Source of the DNA: CAZDWZ01 sp964509425
GTDB lineage: Bacteria; Bdellovibrionota_C; UBA2361; SZUA-149; CAZDWZ01
Direction: 5' to 3'
Assembly (NCBI GenBank): GCA_964509425.1
Contig: CAZDWZ010000010.1
Location: 102,025 to 166,024 of the forward strand
DNA: 64,000 nucleotides
The position numbers were made by a program, and so were the translations under genes. The notes beneath the pieces were generated by a model, which was given only the letters and a program-made list of their open reading frames with translations, did no database searches and had not been told where the DNA came from. Shown piece by piece: positions 53,502-62,253 of this stretch (position 1 is the first letter of the stretch; each line of letters opens with the position of its first letter).

Positions 53502-54611
53502 CTACCCGACTTTGTAGTGCGTTGCCCGACCGATGCCGTCGCGGGTGAGATGCCCACGTTCGGCAAGGAGAGAGAGATTGTATTTCACTGTGCTCACATG
53601 CAGTCCCGTTTCCTGCGTGATTATTTCGCGGGAAGCGGTGCCGCGGTTTCGCACCACATCGAGAATTCGCCGCTGAACATCGGTGAGCAGCGTCTCGTCG
53701 AGGAGCGTTTCCCCGAGCTCCCGGAGTCCGCGAGTCACCTCGAGCAGACAATCAAAGAAAAATTCGAGCCAGATATTCATCGTCGACCAGTTCGTGCCGG
53801 CGGTTTTCTCTGCCTGTCGGAGTGTCGAGAAGTAGAGCTTCGAACGTGCCTGGAACACCGGAGTCAGATGCTGAAAGCGGATGAACGGGAAACCGTGTTC
53901 GCTAAGAATATGCCAGAGCACCGCGAGCGCGAGCCGGTGATTCGCCTTCGGGAACGGATGAATCTGCAGGAGGAGCAGATGAAACAGCGGGGCGACGATG
54001 AGCGGATGATGCGTGCCGTTTTCAATCTCCGACTGCGCCCAGGCGAGGAGCTCGTTCATCCGGGGCTCAACAAGAAACGGTGAGACGGTCGGAAAGACGA
54101 GCTCGTCCGATCCGGCATGAAGGCCCGGAGCCCGAAAATGCTCGACCTCCTGACGCCATGGACTGCCGTTAAAGGACGCCTCTCCGGCGGCGTTTTGATA
54201 GATCTGGAGGAAGCCCAAGGTGTTTACGGGGAGTCGCCCTCGATAGGCTGAGAGAAAGCCCCGAAGCGCGGAATTCATCGGCATCTCTTCAAGCGGATGC
54301 CCGTTTAACAGGCTGTGCTCGCCGTGATTTCCAATCTCAAAATGGGTCCCGCGATGGTTACCGTTTAGCCCGTTTCCCTCGTGTTTCGAATTCTGAACCG
54401 TGATGAGAAACGAAGTGAGTCCGGGCGGAGAGCTCGAATCGAGGGCGAGCGCCGCTTCGGCACCCTGCATTGCTGCGTCGGACTCAAGCTCGGGCGTAAA
54501 TACCCCGGTTTTACCGATGATGGTCCACTCTCCGGCGAACCTTTCTACGAGACCAAGTTGTTTAATGACACGGGGGGTAGGCGCAAGTTGGAGGCGGCCC
54601 GGAAGACGCAT
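53502..54611 (-). CDS. Fic-domain protein with degenerate active site and winged helix
   Basis: A 369-residue protein. The Fic core (about 115-300) contains LLLQIHPFPKANHRLALAVL (212-231). The canonical motif is HxFx(D/E)(G/A)N(G/K)R; here it reads HPFPKANHR at 218-226, with the metal-binding acid replaced by Lys and the G/K before Arg replaced by His. AMP transfer is therefore doubtful. The C-terminal part (TDVQRRILDVVRNRGTASRE, then a second helix pair) is a winged helix-turn-helix, as in many Fic regulators. Cytoplasmic. Confidence 0.85.
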   Translation of the reverse strand: MRLPGRLQLAPTPRVIKQLGLVERFAGEWTIIGKTGVFTPELESDAAMQGAEAALALDSSSPPGLTSFLITVQNSKHEGNGLNGNHRGTHFEIGNHGEHSLLNGHPLEEMPMNSALRGFLSAYRGRLPVNTLGFLQIYQNAAGEASFNGSPWRQEVEHFRAPGLHAGSDELVFPTVSPFLVEPRMNELLAWAQSEIENGTHHPLIVAPLFHLLLLQIHPFPKANHRLALAVLWHILSEHGFPFIRFQHLTPVFQARSKLYFSTLRQAEKTAGTNWSTMNIWLEFFFDCLLEVTRGLRELGETLLDETLLTDVQRRILDVVRNRGTASREIITQETGLHVSTVKYNLSLLAERGHLTRDGIGRATHYKVG

Positions 54612-55000
54612 AGGAGTACCTTTCGCTGGAATTTCACCCGAAGAGGAGGCTGCCGCCGCCCCGTCAATTGCTCAACGCACCGTAAGACTCCTTTTTCGAC
54701 CCTGCCGTCCTGGGGAAGAGCCCCGAGGACAAAGGACGGAGACTCGAGCCGGAGTCAGCGCTCTGTCCATAGTCTGGTAGTTTAGGTTACCGGCTGCGCA
54801 CCCGCTAAGCTACTGCAAAAACAACCGCGCCCCGCGCTCGTTTTCTTTCTGAGAGGCAGGACGGTATGAAACGGCAAGCCGGGAGTCCATCGGGTGGTTT
54901 GGACAATCCGGTCGCCTGGGGGGCCTTTATATTGTGCTCCTGATTTGCTATACAGCGGCCGCCACGAAAGGCCACAAGTATTCTCGGCCTTTAGGAAATT
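54612..55000. promoter_or_regulatory. Upstream region of the ATP synthase genes
   Basis: About 390 bases without a supported gene. It must contain the promoter of the atp cluster; no clear -35/-10 pair or tRNA gene was found. Confidence 0.35.
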
Positions 55001-55441
55001 ATGACTGCTGAACAACTTATTCAGATCATCGCTTCGGCCCTCCTCTTCCTCGGAGTGTGGGCCCTGTTCCGTCGGCTTCTTGTGCCCTTCATTAAGAACG
55101 TCGAGGAACGGCAGGAACGAACTTTTGGCGACGAGCATTCGGCCGTAGAAAAGCGGCAGAAAGTGAAGGTCTTGGACGCCGAGATCGAGGAGCTCCTCCG
55201 GCGCGCCCGCTTGGAAGGCGCTGAGAGCCGTGACGCAAAGGTCGCCGCCGCGAAGAAAGAAGCCCAGCAGATGCTGGAGTCTGCCGAGGCTTGGGCGGCT
55301 GAAGAGCTGAAAAAGGCGGAAGATGAAGTGGTCCGGGTGAAGACTCGGGCGCTTTCTGAGGTTCCATCGGAAGTTGAAAAGCTCTCCCGTTTGGTTGTCG
55401 AACGGGCGCTTTCGAGCGGTGGCTCGAACGTAATGCATTAA
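55001..55441 (+). CDS. ATP synthase F0 subunit b'
   Basis: A 146-residue stalk subunit: an N-terminal membrane helix (LIQIIASALLFLGVWALFRR) and a long charged helix with heptads (AEIEELLRRARLEGAESRDA). The Arg after the helix is typical of b-type stalks. Split b/b' stalks occur in deltaproteobacteria and cyanobacteria. AGGA precedes the ATG. It is followed, after 230 bp of spacer, by the b subunit gene. Confidence 0.85.
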   Translation: MTAEQLIQIIASALLFLGVWALFRRLLVPFIKNVEERQERTFGDEHSAVEKRQKVKVLDAEIEELLRRARLEGAESRDAKVAAAKKEAQQMLESAEAWAAEELKKAEDEVVRVKTRALSEVPSEVEKLSRLVVERALSSGGSNVMH

Positions 55442-55671
55442 TCGCTTTGCGGCCTCGCCGCGAAGCATCGCTGGGGGCCGCTTCACTGTTGGGTGGAGGA
55501 CCTTCCGGAAGCAGTGTCGGATTTTCGTTTCCTTCGGATTTTCGGCAGAGCGCGAAAGGTGTAAGTTTCGCAGGCGGTTAACCGCACTGTGGTGAGGGAG
55601 GAAGGCTGGTCGATACAGATTTTGTCGGTATAAAAGCCGTATCGTTCGACAAGCTGGTTTGCTTACTTTGT

Positions 55672-56382
55672 ATGGAAGATATGCGTATTGAAGATTCCGA
55701 AGAGAAGAGAGCTGCTGAGGAGCGTTTCGCTTTTGCGGTAGGCCTTACGATTTCTATTTTCCTCACGAGCGAGGCGCTGGCTTCGGATGCGGCGCATACG
55801 ACGGCAAAAGTTGAGCATGGAGCGCCGCATGAGGCCGCCCACGCGACCGGGCAGCCTGCCGGACATGGCACGGCGCATCATGGAGCGGCTGATCATGGTG
55901 CAGCTCCTCATCACGGCCCATCACTTCTCTGGCCGACGCTTAACTTCATCATCTACGTCACGCTCTTCATCATCGCGCTGAAGAAGTTCATCAACCCAGC
56001 GCTCAAAGCGCGGGCGGTCGAGATCGAGCAGCAGCTCCAGAAGGCATCGCGCGATATCGCGGCTGCGGAAGCAGAGCTTTCCGAGCGTGAAGCCCGCCGC
56101 CGAGGAATCGCGCAGGAACAGCAGCTCATCCGTGATCGGCTTTTGCAAGAAGGCGAGCGTATCGCGAAGGAAGTGCTGAAAAACGGCGAAGCGGCGGCTG
56201 CGGATGCCCGCGCGAACGTCGGAAAGAAGGCCGGCCGCGAGCTCGCGAAGGCGACTTCCGAGGTTCGGCAGCTTGTCATCCAAGGCTCGTCGAAGCGCGC
56301 TCGGGAGCTTCTCCGCGAGTCCCTGACGCGCGATGACGATCGCCGCCTCCGACAAGAAGCAATCAACAGTCTGTTCGAATAA
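55672..56382 (+). CDS. atpF: ATP synthase F0 subunit b with His-rich N-terminal extension
   Basis: A 236-residue b subunit, about 80 residues longer than usual. Residues 20-38 form an extra hydrophobic segment ending TSEALASDA, like an export signal. Residues 42-81 hold ten histidines (VEHGAPHEAAHATG, HGTAHHGAADHGAAPHHG). The usual membrane helix is LLWPTLNFIIYVTLFIIALK (86-105), then the long charged stalk helix. The histidine segment would lie outside the membrane. The next gene (delta) starts 18 bp after the stop. The ATG at 55672 lacks a strong ribosome binding site; an ATG three codons in is an alternative. Confidence 0.9.
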   Translation: MEDMRIEDSEEKRAAEERFAFAVGLTISIFLTSEALASDAAHTTAKVEHGAPHEAAHATGQPAGHGTAHHGAADHGAAPHHGPSLLWPTLNFIIYVTLFIIALKKFINPALKARAVEIEQQLQKASRDIAAAEAELSEREARRRGIAQEQQLIRDRLLQEGERIAKEVLKNGEAAAADARANVGKKAGRELAKATSEVRQLVIQGSSKRARELLRESLTRDDDRRLRQEAINSLFE

Positions 56383-56400
56383 ACGCCGCGAGAGAACTCC

Positions 56401-56949
56401 ATGGCAAAGCACGTTCAAAAGCTAGCAACACGATACGCCCGGTCACTCCTCCTTGCCGTCGGCGGTGAAGGGCAGTCGCCGCGCGCCGTCGCCGATGCGC
56501 TTCAAGCGTTCGTCACGGAGTGGTGGTCGTCGCCCCTTCTCGCCGAAGCGGTTCAGAACCCGATGTTTGAGAAGGAGCAGAGACTGCAAGCGCTTCGCGC
56601 TGTTGCGGGTAAGGCCGGACTCTCCGACATTGCGACCCGATTCATTCAGGTCGTATTCGAGCGAGACCGGGTCGCCGCGCTTCCGCAGATTGTGCAGACG
56701 TTTTCTGAGCTCGCGGACGAGAAAGACGGCATCGTGAAGGTGAAAGTCATCACGGCGCAATCGGTTGCTCAAGATGAGAAGCACTCCGTTGAAGAGAGCC
56801 TGCGCCGGAAAATCAAGGGCTCGCTCGTGTTCCACTGGGCGGAAGACCCGGCGATTCTGGGCGGGATGCTGGTCTCCTACGGCGCGAAGGTGCTGGATGG
56901 ATCGCTTCGTGGAAAGCTTGAACGAATCGAACGAAGATTAATGGCGTAA
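56401..56949 (+). CDS. atpH: ATP synthase F1 subunit delta
   Basis: A 182-residue subunit that joins the stalk to the catalytic head. ATRYARSLLLAV at the start and ILGGMLVSYGAKVLDGSLRG near the end are the family's conserved N- and C-terminal motifs. Length is typical. It lies between b and alpha, the usual order. Confidence 0.94.
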   Translation: MAKHVQKLATRYARSLLLAVGGEGQSPRAVADALQAFVTEWWSSPLLAEAVQNPMFEKEQRLQALRAVAGKAGLSDIATRFIQVVFERDRVAALPQIVQTFSELADEKDGIVKVKVITAQSVAQDEKHSVEESLRRKIKGSLVFHWAEDPAILGGMLVSYGAKVLDGSLRGKLERIERRLMA

Positions 56950-57015
56950 TCGAGAAATATTTATCGTTGATCGCCGCATCGGCGAGATCAGAGAGTTTTA
57001 AGAGGGAAAAGAAGA

Positions 57016-58614
57016 ATGGATATCAAAGCGCAAGAAATCAGCCGGGTGCTCAGTGAGCAGATTAAGAATTTCAAGGCCGGAGTAGAGCTCGCGGAAGTCG
57101 GCTCGATCATCTCGGTCGGAGACGGTATCGCGCGGATTCACGGTCTCGAGAAGGTCGCTTCCGGTGAGCTCCTCCAGTTCCCGAACGACATTCAAGGCAT
57201 CGCGCTGAACCTTGAAGAAGACAGCGTCGGGGCCGTTTTGATGGGTGAGACCTCGAAGATTAAAGAAGGCGACATCGTCAAGCGAACGGGCCGGATCTCC
57301 GAAGTCCCGGTCGGTGAAGCCCTCATCGGACGAGTGGTTGATGCGCTCGGAAACCCAATCGACGGTGCCGGTCCTATCCAATCAACGGAAATGCGCCGGA
57401 TTGAAGTGAAGGCGCCGGGCATCGTGAAGCGGAAGTCCGTACATGAGCCGCTTCAAACAGGCTTAAAAGCGATCGACGCGATGATCCCCGTCGGGCGCGG
57501 ACAGCGGGAGCTCATCATCGGTGACCGTCAGACTGGAAAGTCGGCCGTCGCCATCGACACCATCATCAACCAGAAGGGGAAAGGCGTCATCTGCATTTAC
57601 GTCGCTATCGGGCAGAAGCGCTCGAGCGTCGCGCAGGTCGTTGAAAAGCTCCGCGCAAACGGCGCTATGGAGCACACCATCGTCGTCGCCGCGACCGCGA
57701 GCGAGCCCGCACCGATGTCGTTTCTCGCGCCATTTACCGGAGCGACCATCGGCGAATATTTCCGTGACAGCGGACGGCACGCGCTTGCGGTCTATGACGA
57801 CTTGTCGAAGCACGCCGTTGCTTACCGGGCTATTTCCCTCCTCCTTCGCCGTCCTCCGGGACGGGAAGCGTATCCGGGAGACGTGTTCTATCTCCACTCG
57901 CGTCTTCTCGAGCGGGCAGCGAAGCTTTCAGACGCCATGGGCGCCGGATCGCTCACCGCGCTTCCGGTCATCGAAACGCAGGCGGGCGACGTATCGGCCT
58001 ACATTCCGACGAACGTCATCTCCATCACGGACGGTCAAATTTATCTCGAGTCGGATCTCTTCTACTCGGGCGTTCGTCCGGCGGTAAACGTTGGTCTCTC
58101 CGTCTCGCGGGTCGGTGGAGCGGCGCAGATTAAGGCGATGAAGAAGGTCGCCGGAACGCTCCGTCTCGACCTCGCGCAGTACCGGGAAAAGCAAGCGTTC
58201 GCTCAGTTCGGATCGGACCTCGATGCGGCGACGAAGCGCCAGCTCGCCCGTGGTGAGCGAATCGTGGAAATGCTCAAGCAGCCACAATACAAGCCGATGC
58301 CGGTTGAGTTCCAAGTTCTTTCGCTCTTTGCAGCGAACGAGGGATATCTCGACGCGCTCGAAGTGAAGGAAGTCCTCACGTATGAAGGACTGCTCCATCA
58401 GCATATCGCGGCGAATCACGCGGATTTCTTGAATTCCATCCGCGAGAAGGGTGCTCTCAGCGACGAGCAAACCAGTCAGCTGAAGAAGGTCATGGGAGAG
58501 TTCACGAAGATCTTCGTTGAAGAGCGCCGGGGCGGCTCGGGCTCCGCCGGTGCCGGGGGAAAGTCCCAAAGCCAGGCAGCTAAGCCGGCAGCGGAACAAC
58601 GGCCCCACGCTTAA
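57016..58614 (+). CDS. atpA: ATP synthase F1 subunit alpha
   Basis: A 532-residue subunit of the catalytic hexamer. Walker A GDRQTGKS at 169-176, VPVGEALIGRVVDALGNPID, and the ALPVIETQAGDVSAYIPTNV segment are diagnostic. The C-terminus carries a Gly/Ser/Gln-rich tail beyond the usual end (GGSGSAGAGGKSQSQAAKPA), about 25 residues longer than E. coli alpha. GAGGG lies before the ATG. A CACAGAG hairpin follows in the gap to gamma. Confidence 0.98.
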   Translation: MDIKAQEISRVLSEQIKNFKAGVELAEVGSIISVGDGIARIHGLEKVASGELLQFPNDIQGIALNLEEDSVGAVLMGETSKIKEGDIVKRTGRISEVPVGEALIGRVVDALGNPIDGAGPIQSTEMRRIEVKAPGIVKRKSVHEPLQTGLKAIDAMIPVGRGQRELIIGDRQTGKSAVAIDTIINQKGKGVICIYVAIGQKRSSVAQVVEKLRANGAMEHTIVVAATASEPAPMSFLAPFTGATIGEYFRDSGRHALAVYDDLSKHAVAYRAISLLLRRPPGREAYPGDVFYLHSRLLERAAKLSDAMGAGSLTALPVIETQAGDVSAYIPTNVISITDGQIYLESDLFYSGVRPAVNVGLSVSRVGGAAQIKAMKKVAGTLRLDLAQYREKQAFAQFGSDLDAATKRQLARGERIVEMLKQPQYKPMPVEFQVLSLFAANEGYLDALEVKEVLTYEGLLHQHIAANHADFLNSIREKGALSDEQTSQLKKVMGEFTKIFVEERRGGSGSAGAGGKSQSQAAKPAAEQRPHA

Positions 58615-58622
58615 AGACTCCA

Positions 58623-58697
58623 CCTCTGTGCCTCTGTGTCTCTGTGGTTCAACACTAAGAAAAAACCACAGAGGCACAGCGGCACAGAGGCACAGAG
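58623..58697. repeat. CACAGAG-type inverted repeat between atpA and atpG
   Basis: Left arm CCTCTGTGCCTCTGTGTCTC...GGTT and right arm AACCACAGAGGCACAGCGGC...CAGAG around a short A-rich loop, inside the atp gene cluster. Confidence 0.9.
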
Positions 58698-58737
58698 CGA
58701 AGAGAGAGAATTAGAGAGTTAAACTGAGAAACGTTCA

Positions 58738-59631
58738 ATGTCCGGACTAAAAGCAATACGTCGGCGAATCACCTCGGTGAAAAACACCAAGCAGATCACT
58801 CGCGCGATGAAGCTCGTCTCCGCTGCGAAGCTCCGTCGCGCTCAAGAGGCTGCCCTCGCCGGGCGGAACTTCTCTGAGCGGCTGATTGAGGTGCTTCGAG
58901 TGGTTCAGGCGAATCTTCCTGAATCTGAAGCGCATTCGAATCCGCTGTTTCAGCCGAGAGAAGTGAAGAAGCGCCGTGTGATGTTCGTCGCGGGAGAGCG
59001 CGGCCTGTGCGGCGCCTACAACACGAACGTGATGAAGGCCGTTCAGGCCGGCGAGTTCGCGAAGGGTGCGGCAAGCGGGATCGAAGTCGTTTGTTTCCCG
59101 GTCGGGAAGCAGGCGGGAAGCGCGGCGCGTCGATTTAACTGGGTGACGGCTGGAAGTTTCGCTTCGCTCGGCGAGAACATCGATTCCTGGAATCTGAAAG
59201 AAGTTTCCGAAGAGCTGACCCGGGACTACATCGCGGGAGAGTTCGACGAGCTCGTCGTCTATTACACGAAGTTCATCTCCGTGATGACGCAGGAAGTGAC
59301 GAGACAAGTACTTCTTCCGTTCGGGAAAGACTCGATTGCCGCTTCCGAGAGCGGAAAGGCGGAGAAGAATCCCTACATGACGCGTTTTGATCCGAGCCCG
59401 CAGGAACTCATTGCGAGTCTCCTCCCGATGCTGCTTGGCGCTCGAATCCGTCAGGCCGGACTTGAGGCGCGAGCGAGTGAGCACGCTTCCCGAATGACAG
59501 CGATGGACTCGGCCACGAAGAACGCTGACGACCTCATCACACAGCTCCGGCTCTTCTACAACCGCGCCCGTCAGAGCGCGATTACCCGAGAGCTTATCGA
59601 CATCATCGGGGGAACCGAAGCGATTAAATAG
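58738..59631 (+). CDS. atpG: ATP synthase F1 subunit gamma
   Basis: A 297-residue rotor subunit. The start MSGLKAIRRRITSVKNTKQI, ITRAMKLVSAAKLRRAQ and the C-terminal YNRARQSAITRELIDIIGGT are the conserved terminal helices. Length is typical. It is preceded by a CACAGAG hairpin and followed after 60 bp by beta. Confidence 0.97.
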   Translation: MSGLKAIRRRITSVKNTKQITRAMKLVSAAKLRRAQEAALAGRNFSERLIEVLRVVQANLPESEAHSNPLFQPREVKKRRVMFVAGERGLCGAYNTNVMKAVQAGEFAKGAASGIEVVCFPVGKQAGSAARRFNWVTAGSFASLGENIDSWNLKEVSEELTRDYIAGEFDELVVYYTKFISVMTQEVTRQVLLPFGKDSIAASESGKAEKNPYMTRFDPSPQELIASLLPMLLGARIRQAGLEARASEHASRMTAMDSATKNADDLITQLRLFYNRARQSAITRELIDIIGGTEAIK

Positions 59632-59691
59632 TCCCGCCGGAATACGGAGGCGGAGAGCAAAGCAAAAGATTTTAAGGAGAAAAGAAAGACG

Positions 59692-61149
59692 ATGGAAACA
59701 GGACAAACCACAGCGAAAGGCGGACGATTCGGCAGAGTCTCCCAGGTGATGGGACCGGTCGTAGACGTGGCGTTTAACGAAGGGGAGAAGCTCCCGGAGA
59801 TTTTCGACGCGCTGAAAGTCACGAACCCGGCGATCAATGACGAGCCGAACAACCTCACGTTGGAAGTATCGCTCCACATCGGTGACAACACCGTTCGCTG
59901 CGTCGCTATGGATCTCACCGACGGACTCACCCGCGGCATGCCGGTGTTAGACACCGGAGCCCCGATCAGCATTCCGGTGGGATCCGCTACTTTGGGCCGG
60001 ATTATTGACGTTATCGGAAACCCGATCGACGAAGCCGGACCGGTCAACGCCGAGACCACTTGGGCGATTCACCGGAAGGCTCCGAAGTTTGAAGATCAAG
60101 CAACGAAGAAAGAGCTCTTCGAAACAGGCATCAAGGTCATCGACCTCCTCGCTCCCTACGTAAAGGGCGGAAAGATCGGACTCTTCGGCGGCGCCGGAGT
60201 TGGAAAGACCGTCATCATCATGGAGCTCATCAATAACGTCGCGAAGGCGCACGGCGGTTACTCCGTGTTTGCCGGCGTGGGTGAGCGGACTCGTGAAGGA
60301 AACGATCTCTGGATGGAAATGAAGGAGAGCGGCGTTATCGACAAGGCGGCTCTCGTTTACGGACAGATGAACGAGCCTCCGGGAGCGCGTTTCCGTGTTG
60401 GTCTCTCGGCTCTGACCGTTGCTGAATACTTCCGTGACGTCGAGAACCGTGATTCGCTCCTCTTCATCGACAACATCTTCCGTTTCGTTCAAGCGGGCTC
60501 GGAAGTATCCGCGCTCCTCGGACGGATGCCGTCTGCCGTAGGATATCAGCCGACGCTCGCAACCGACGTCGGAGAGCTCCAAGAGCGGATTACCTCGACG
60601 AAGTCGGGTTCCATCACCTCCGTGCAGGCGATTTACGTCCCGGCGGATGACTTGACCGACCCGGCGCCGGCAACCACCTTCGCGCACTTGGATGCGACGA
60701 CCGTTCTTTCGCGTTCGATTGCCGAGCAGGGGATCTACCCGGCCGTTGACCCGCTTGACTCCACCTCGCAAATTCTCGATCCGGATATCATCGGGGAGGA
60801 GCACTACCGTGTGGCGCGTATGGTTCAAGGGGTTCTGCAGCGTTACAAAGATCTCCAAGATATCATCGCGATTCTCGGGATGGACGAGCTTTCACCGGAA
60901 GATAAGCTCACGGTTGAGCGTGCGAGAAAGATTCAGCGATTCCTTTCGCAGCCGTTCTCGGTTGCTCAGACCTTTACCGGTCTCGAAGGGAAATACGTGA
61001 AGCTCGCGGACACGATCCGCGGGTTCCGCGAAGTCTGCGAAGGAAAGCACGACGACTTGCCTGAGCAGGCGTTTTACTTGGTCGGCACGATCGAGGAAGC
61101 GCGCGCGAAGGCTGAGCGTCTTGCCGAAGACATGAAGAAGAAGGGCTAA
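59692..61149 (+). CDS. atpD: ATP synthase F1 subunit beta
   Basis: A 485-residue catalytic subunit. Walker A GGAGVGKT at 166-173, the GERTREGNDLWMEM block, ALTVAEYFRD, SLLFIDNIFRFVQAGSEVSA and the LGMDELSPEDK segment are diagnostic. AAGGAGA precedes the ATG. A perfect CACAGAG hairpin (61158-61222) follows the stop by 8 bp, before epsilon. Confidence 0.98.
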   Translation: METGQTTAKGGRFGRVSQVMGPVVDVAFNEGEKLPEIFDALKVTNPAINDEPNNLTLEVSLHIGDNTVRCVAMDLTDGLTRGMPVLDTGAPISIPVGSATLGRIIDVIGNPIDEAGPVNAETTWAIHRKAPKFEDQATKKELFETGIKVIDLLAPYVKGGKIGLFGGAGVGKTVIIMELINNVAKAHGGYSVFAGVGERTREGNDLWMEMKESGVIDKAALVYGQMNEPPGARFRVGLSALTVAEYFRDVENRDSLLFIDNIFRFVQAGSEVSALLGRMPSAVGYQPTLATDVGELQERITSTKSGSITSVQAIYVPADDLTDPAPATTFAHLDATTVLSRSIAEQGIYPAVDPLDSTSQILDPDIIGEEHYRVARMVQGVLQRYKDLQDIIAILGMDELSPEDKLTVERARKIQRFLSQPFSVAQTFTGLEGKYVKLADTIRGFREVCEGKHDDLPEQAFYLVGTIEEARAKAERLAEDMKKKG

Positions 61150-61157
61150 GCCAAATT

Positions 61158-61222
61158 CTCTGTGCCTCTGTGTCTCTGTGGTTTGTTTTAAGAAAAAACC
61201 ACAGAGACACAGAGGCACAGAG
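61158..61222. repeat. Perfect 26-bp CACAGAG inverted repeat between atpD and atpC
   Basis: Arms at 61158-61183 and 61197-61222 are exact reverse complements over 26 bases with a 13-base A/T-rich loop. Its presence within the cluster means that the transcript to atpC must read through it. Confidence 0.95.
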
Positions 61223-61243
61223 TGATGATTCGGAGAATTTGTT

Positions 61244-61663
61244 GTGAGCCAGGATTTTGACATCGAGATTTTAACGCCTTCGAAGAAGCTCTACGCTTCG
61301 AAGGGTTCGGAAGTGATCCTTCCTGCCTATGACGGCGAGGTTGGTATTCTTCCTGGTCACGGGGATTTCATCGGGAAGCTCGGCACCGGCGCGCTGAAGA
61401 TCGTCACGAAGGGCGATGATTTTTGGTTTGCGGTAAGCGGCGGGCTCTATCAAGTCAGCGAAGGCAAGCTCGCGATTTTTGCGGAAATGGGAGACGACGC
61501 GAAGACGCTGAACCCCGACACCGCGAAGGCGAGAATCGCAGAAATCGAAAAGCTGCTCGCGACCGGTACGGTGACGCCGGAGATGCAGGAGTCCCTCAAG
61601 AGCGAGCTCGAGCAGCAAAAAGCGAAGCTCGAAGTGCATCGCCGGACGGAGTTGGTGAACTAG
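61244..61663 (+). CDS. atpC: ATP synthase F1 subunit epsilon
   Basis: A 139-residue subunit with a GTG start (MSQDFDIEILTPSKKLY). The N-terminal beta-barrel motifs EVILPAYDGEVGILPGHGDF and FAVSGGLYQVSEGKLAIFAE are typical; the C-terminal two helices follow. It is the last gene of the cluster; a terminator lies 53 bp downstream. No genes for F0 a or c are in the window. Confidence 0.95.
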   Translation: MSQDFDIEILTPSKKLYASKGSEVILPAYDGEVGILPGHGDFIGKLGTGALKIVTKGDDFWFAVSGGLYQVSEGKLAIFAEMGDDAKTLNPDTAKARIAEIEKLLATGTVTPEMQESLKSELEQQKAKLEVHRRTELVN

Positions 61664-61715
61664 AGTGTGCGAATAATCTGAGCACCGGCTTTATGTTGTG
61701 TGCTTGGAATGAAAC

Positions 61716-61746
61716 GGGCGAATTCTGAAAAGAGTTCGCCCTTTTT
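61716..61746 (+). terminator. Intrinsic terminator of the atp cluster
   Basis: GGGCGAA and TTCGCCC form a stem with inner TCT/AGA pairing, followed directly by TTTTT. Confidence 0.92.
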
Positions 61747-61803
61747 ATTTCCGGGGTGCTTCGGGGGCGACTGCAATAGACCTGCCCTCTGCCGCTGCGA
61801 GCT

Positions 61804-61912
61804 CATCCCGGCCCTCCCCCCGTGCTCAGACATCCTCGGACGAAGTGAGATCCTGAAAGGGTGAGCGCAGCGTGCGTCCTCCGGAACTGCGCGCGGGGGG
61901 AGGGCCGGGATG
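61804..61912. repeat. 19-bp perfect inverted repeat with long spacer
   Basis: CATCCCGGCCCTCCCCCCG (61804-61822) and its exact complement (61894-61912) enclose 71 bases. It may be the ends of a small non-coding element or a bulky stem-loop. Confidence 0.8.
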
Positions 61913-61951
61913 CTCCTCTCGCGGCTGGGTTTTTATTTCTAGATTTTCTTA

Positions 61952-62056
61952 CCTCTGCGTCCTTAGCGTCCTCTGCGGTTGCATTTTAAGAAATCGAAAC
62001 AGTGGACTTTTTGTACGTCAAAATTGCAACCGCAGAGGACGCAAAGTACGCAGAGG
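61952..62056. repeat. CACAGAG-type inverted repeat, GCGGTTGC subtype
   Basis: Arms at 61952-61982 (CCTCTGCGTCCTTAGCGTCC...) and 62026-62056 (GCAACCGCAGAGGACGCAAA...) pair over about 31 bases with few mismatches. Confidence 0.9.
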
Positions 62057-62253
62057 GGGAAATCGAATTCCGTGTTCGGTTTCAGATCCCCGGTTTGCGG
62101 TAAGCGGCTGTTTGCACTCAGCTAAATCTGAGTGATCCGCTCTCGTTGTCTTCTCCGTTACAACACAATTCGAATCAGCGCCTGATTGCGTTGCTTTTTA
62201 GCTAATCCACGCGTGCGAAGGCCATTGGTGTTCTCATTTTTGGAGAGCTTCCC

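Noticed and set aside
54612..55000. tRNA gene or small RNA before the atp cluster
   Set aside because: No cloverleaf with CCA-proximal pairing or T-loop could be built from either strand.
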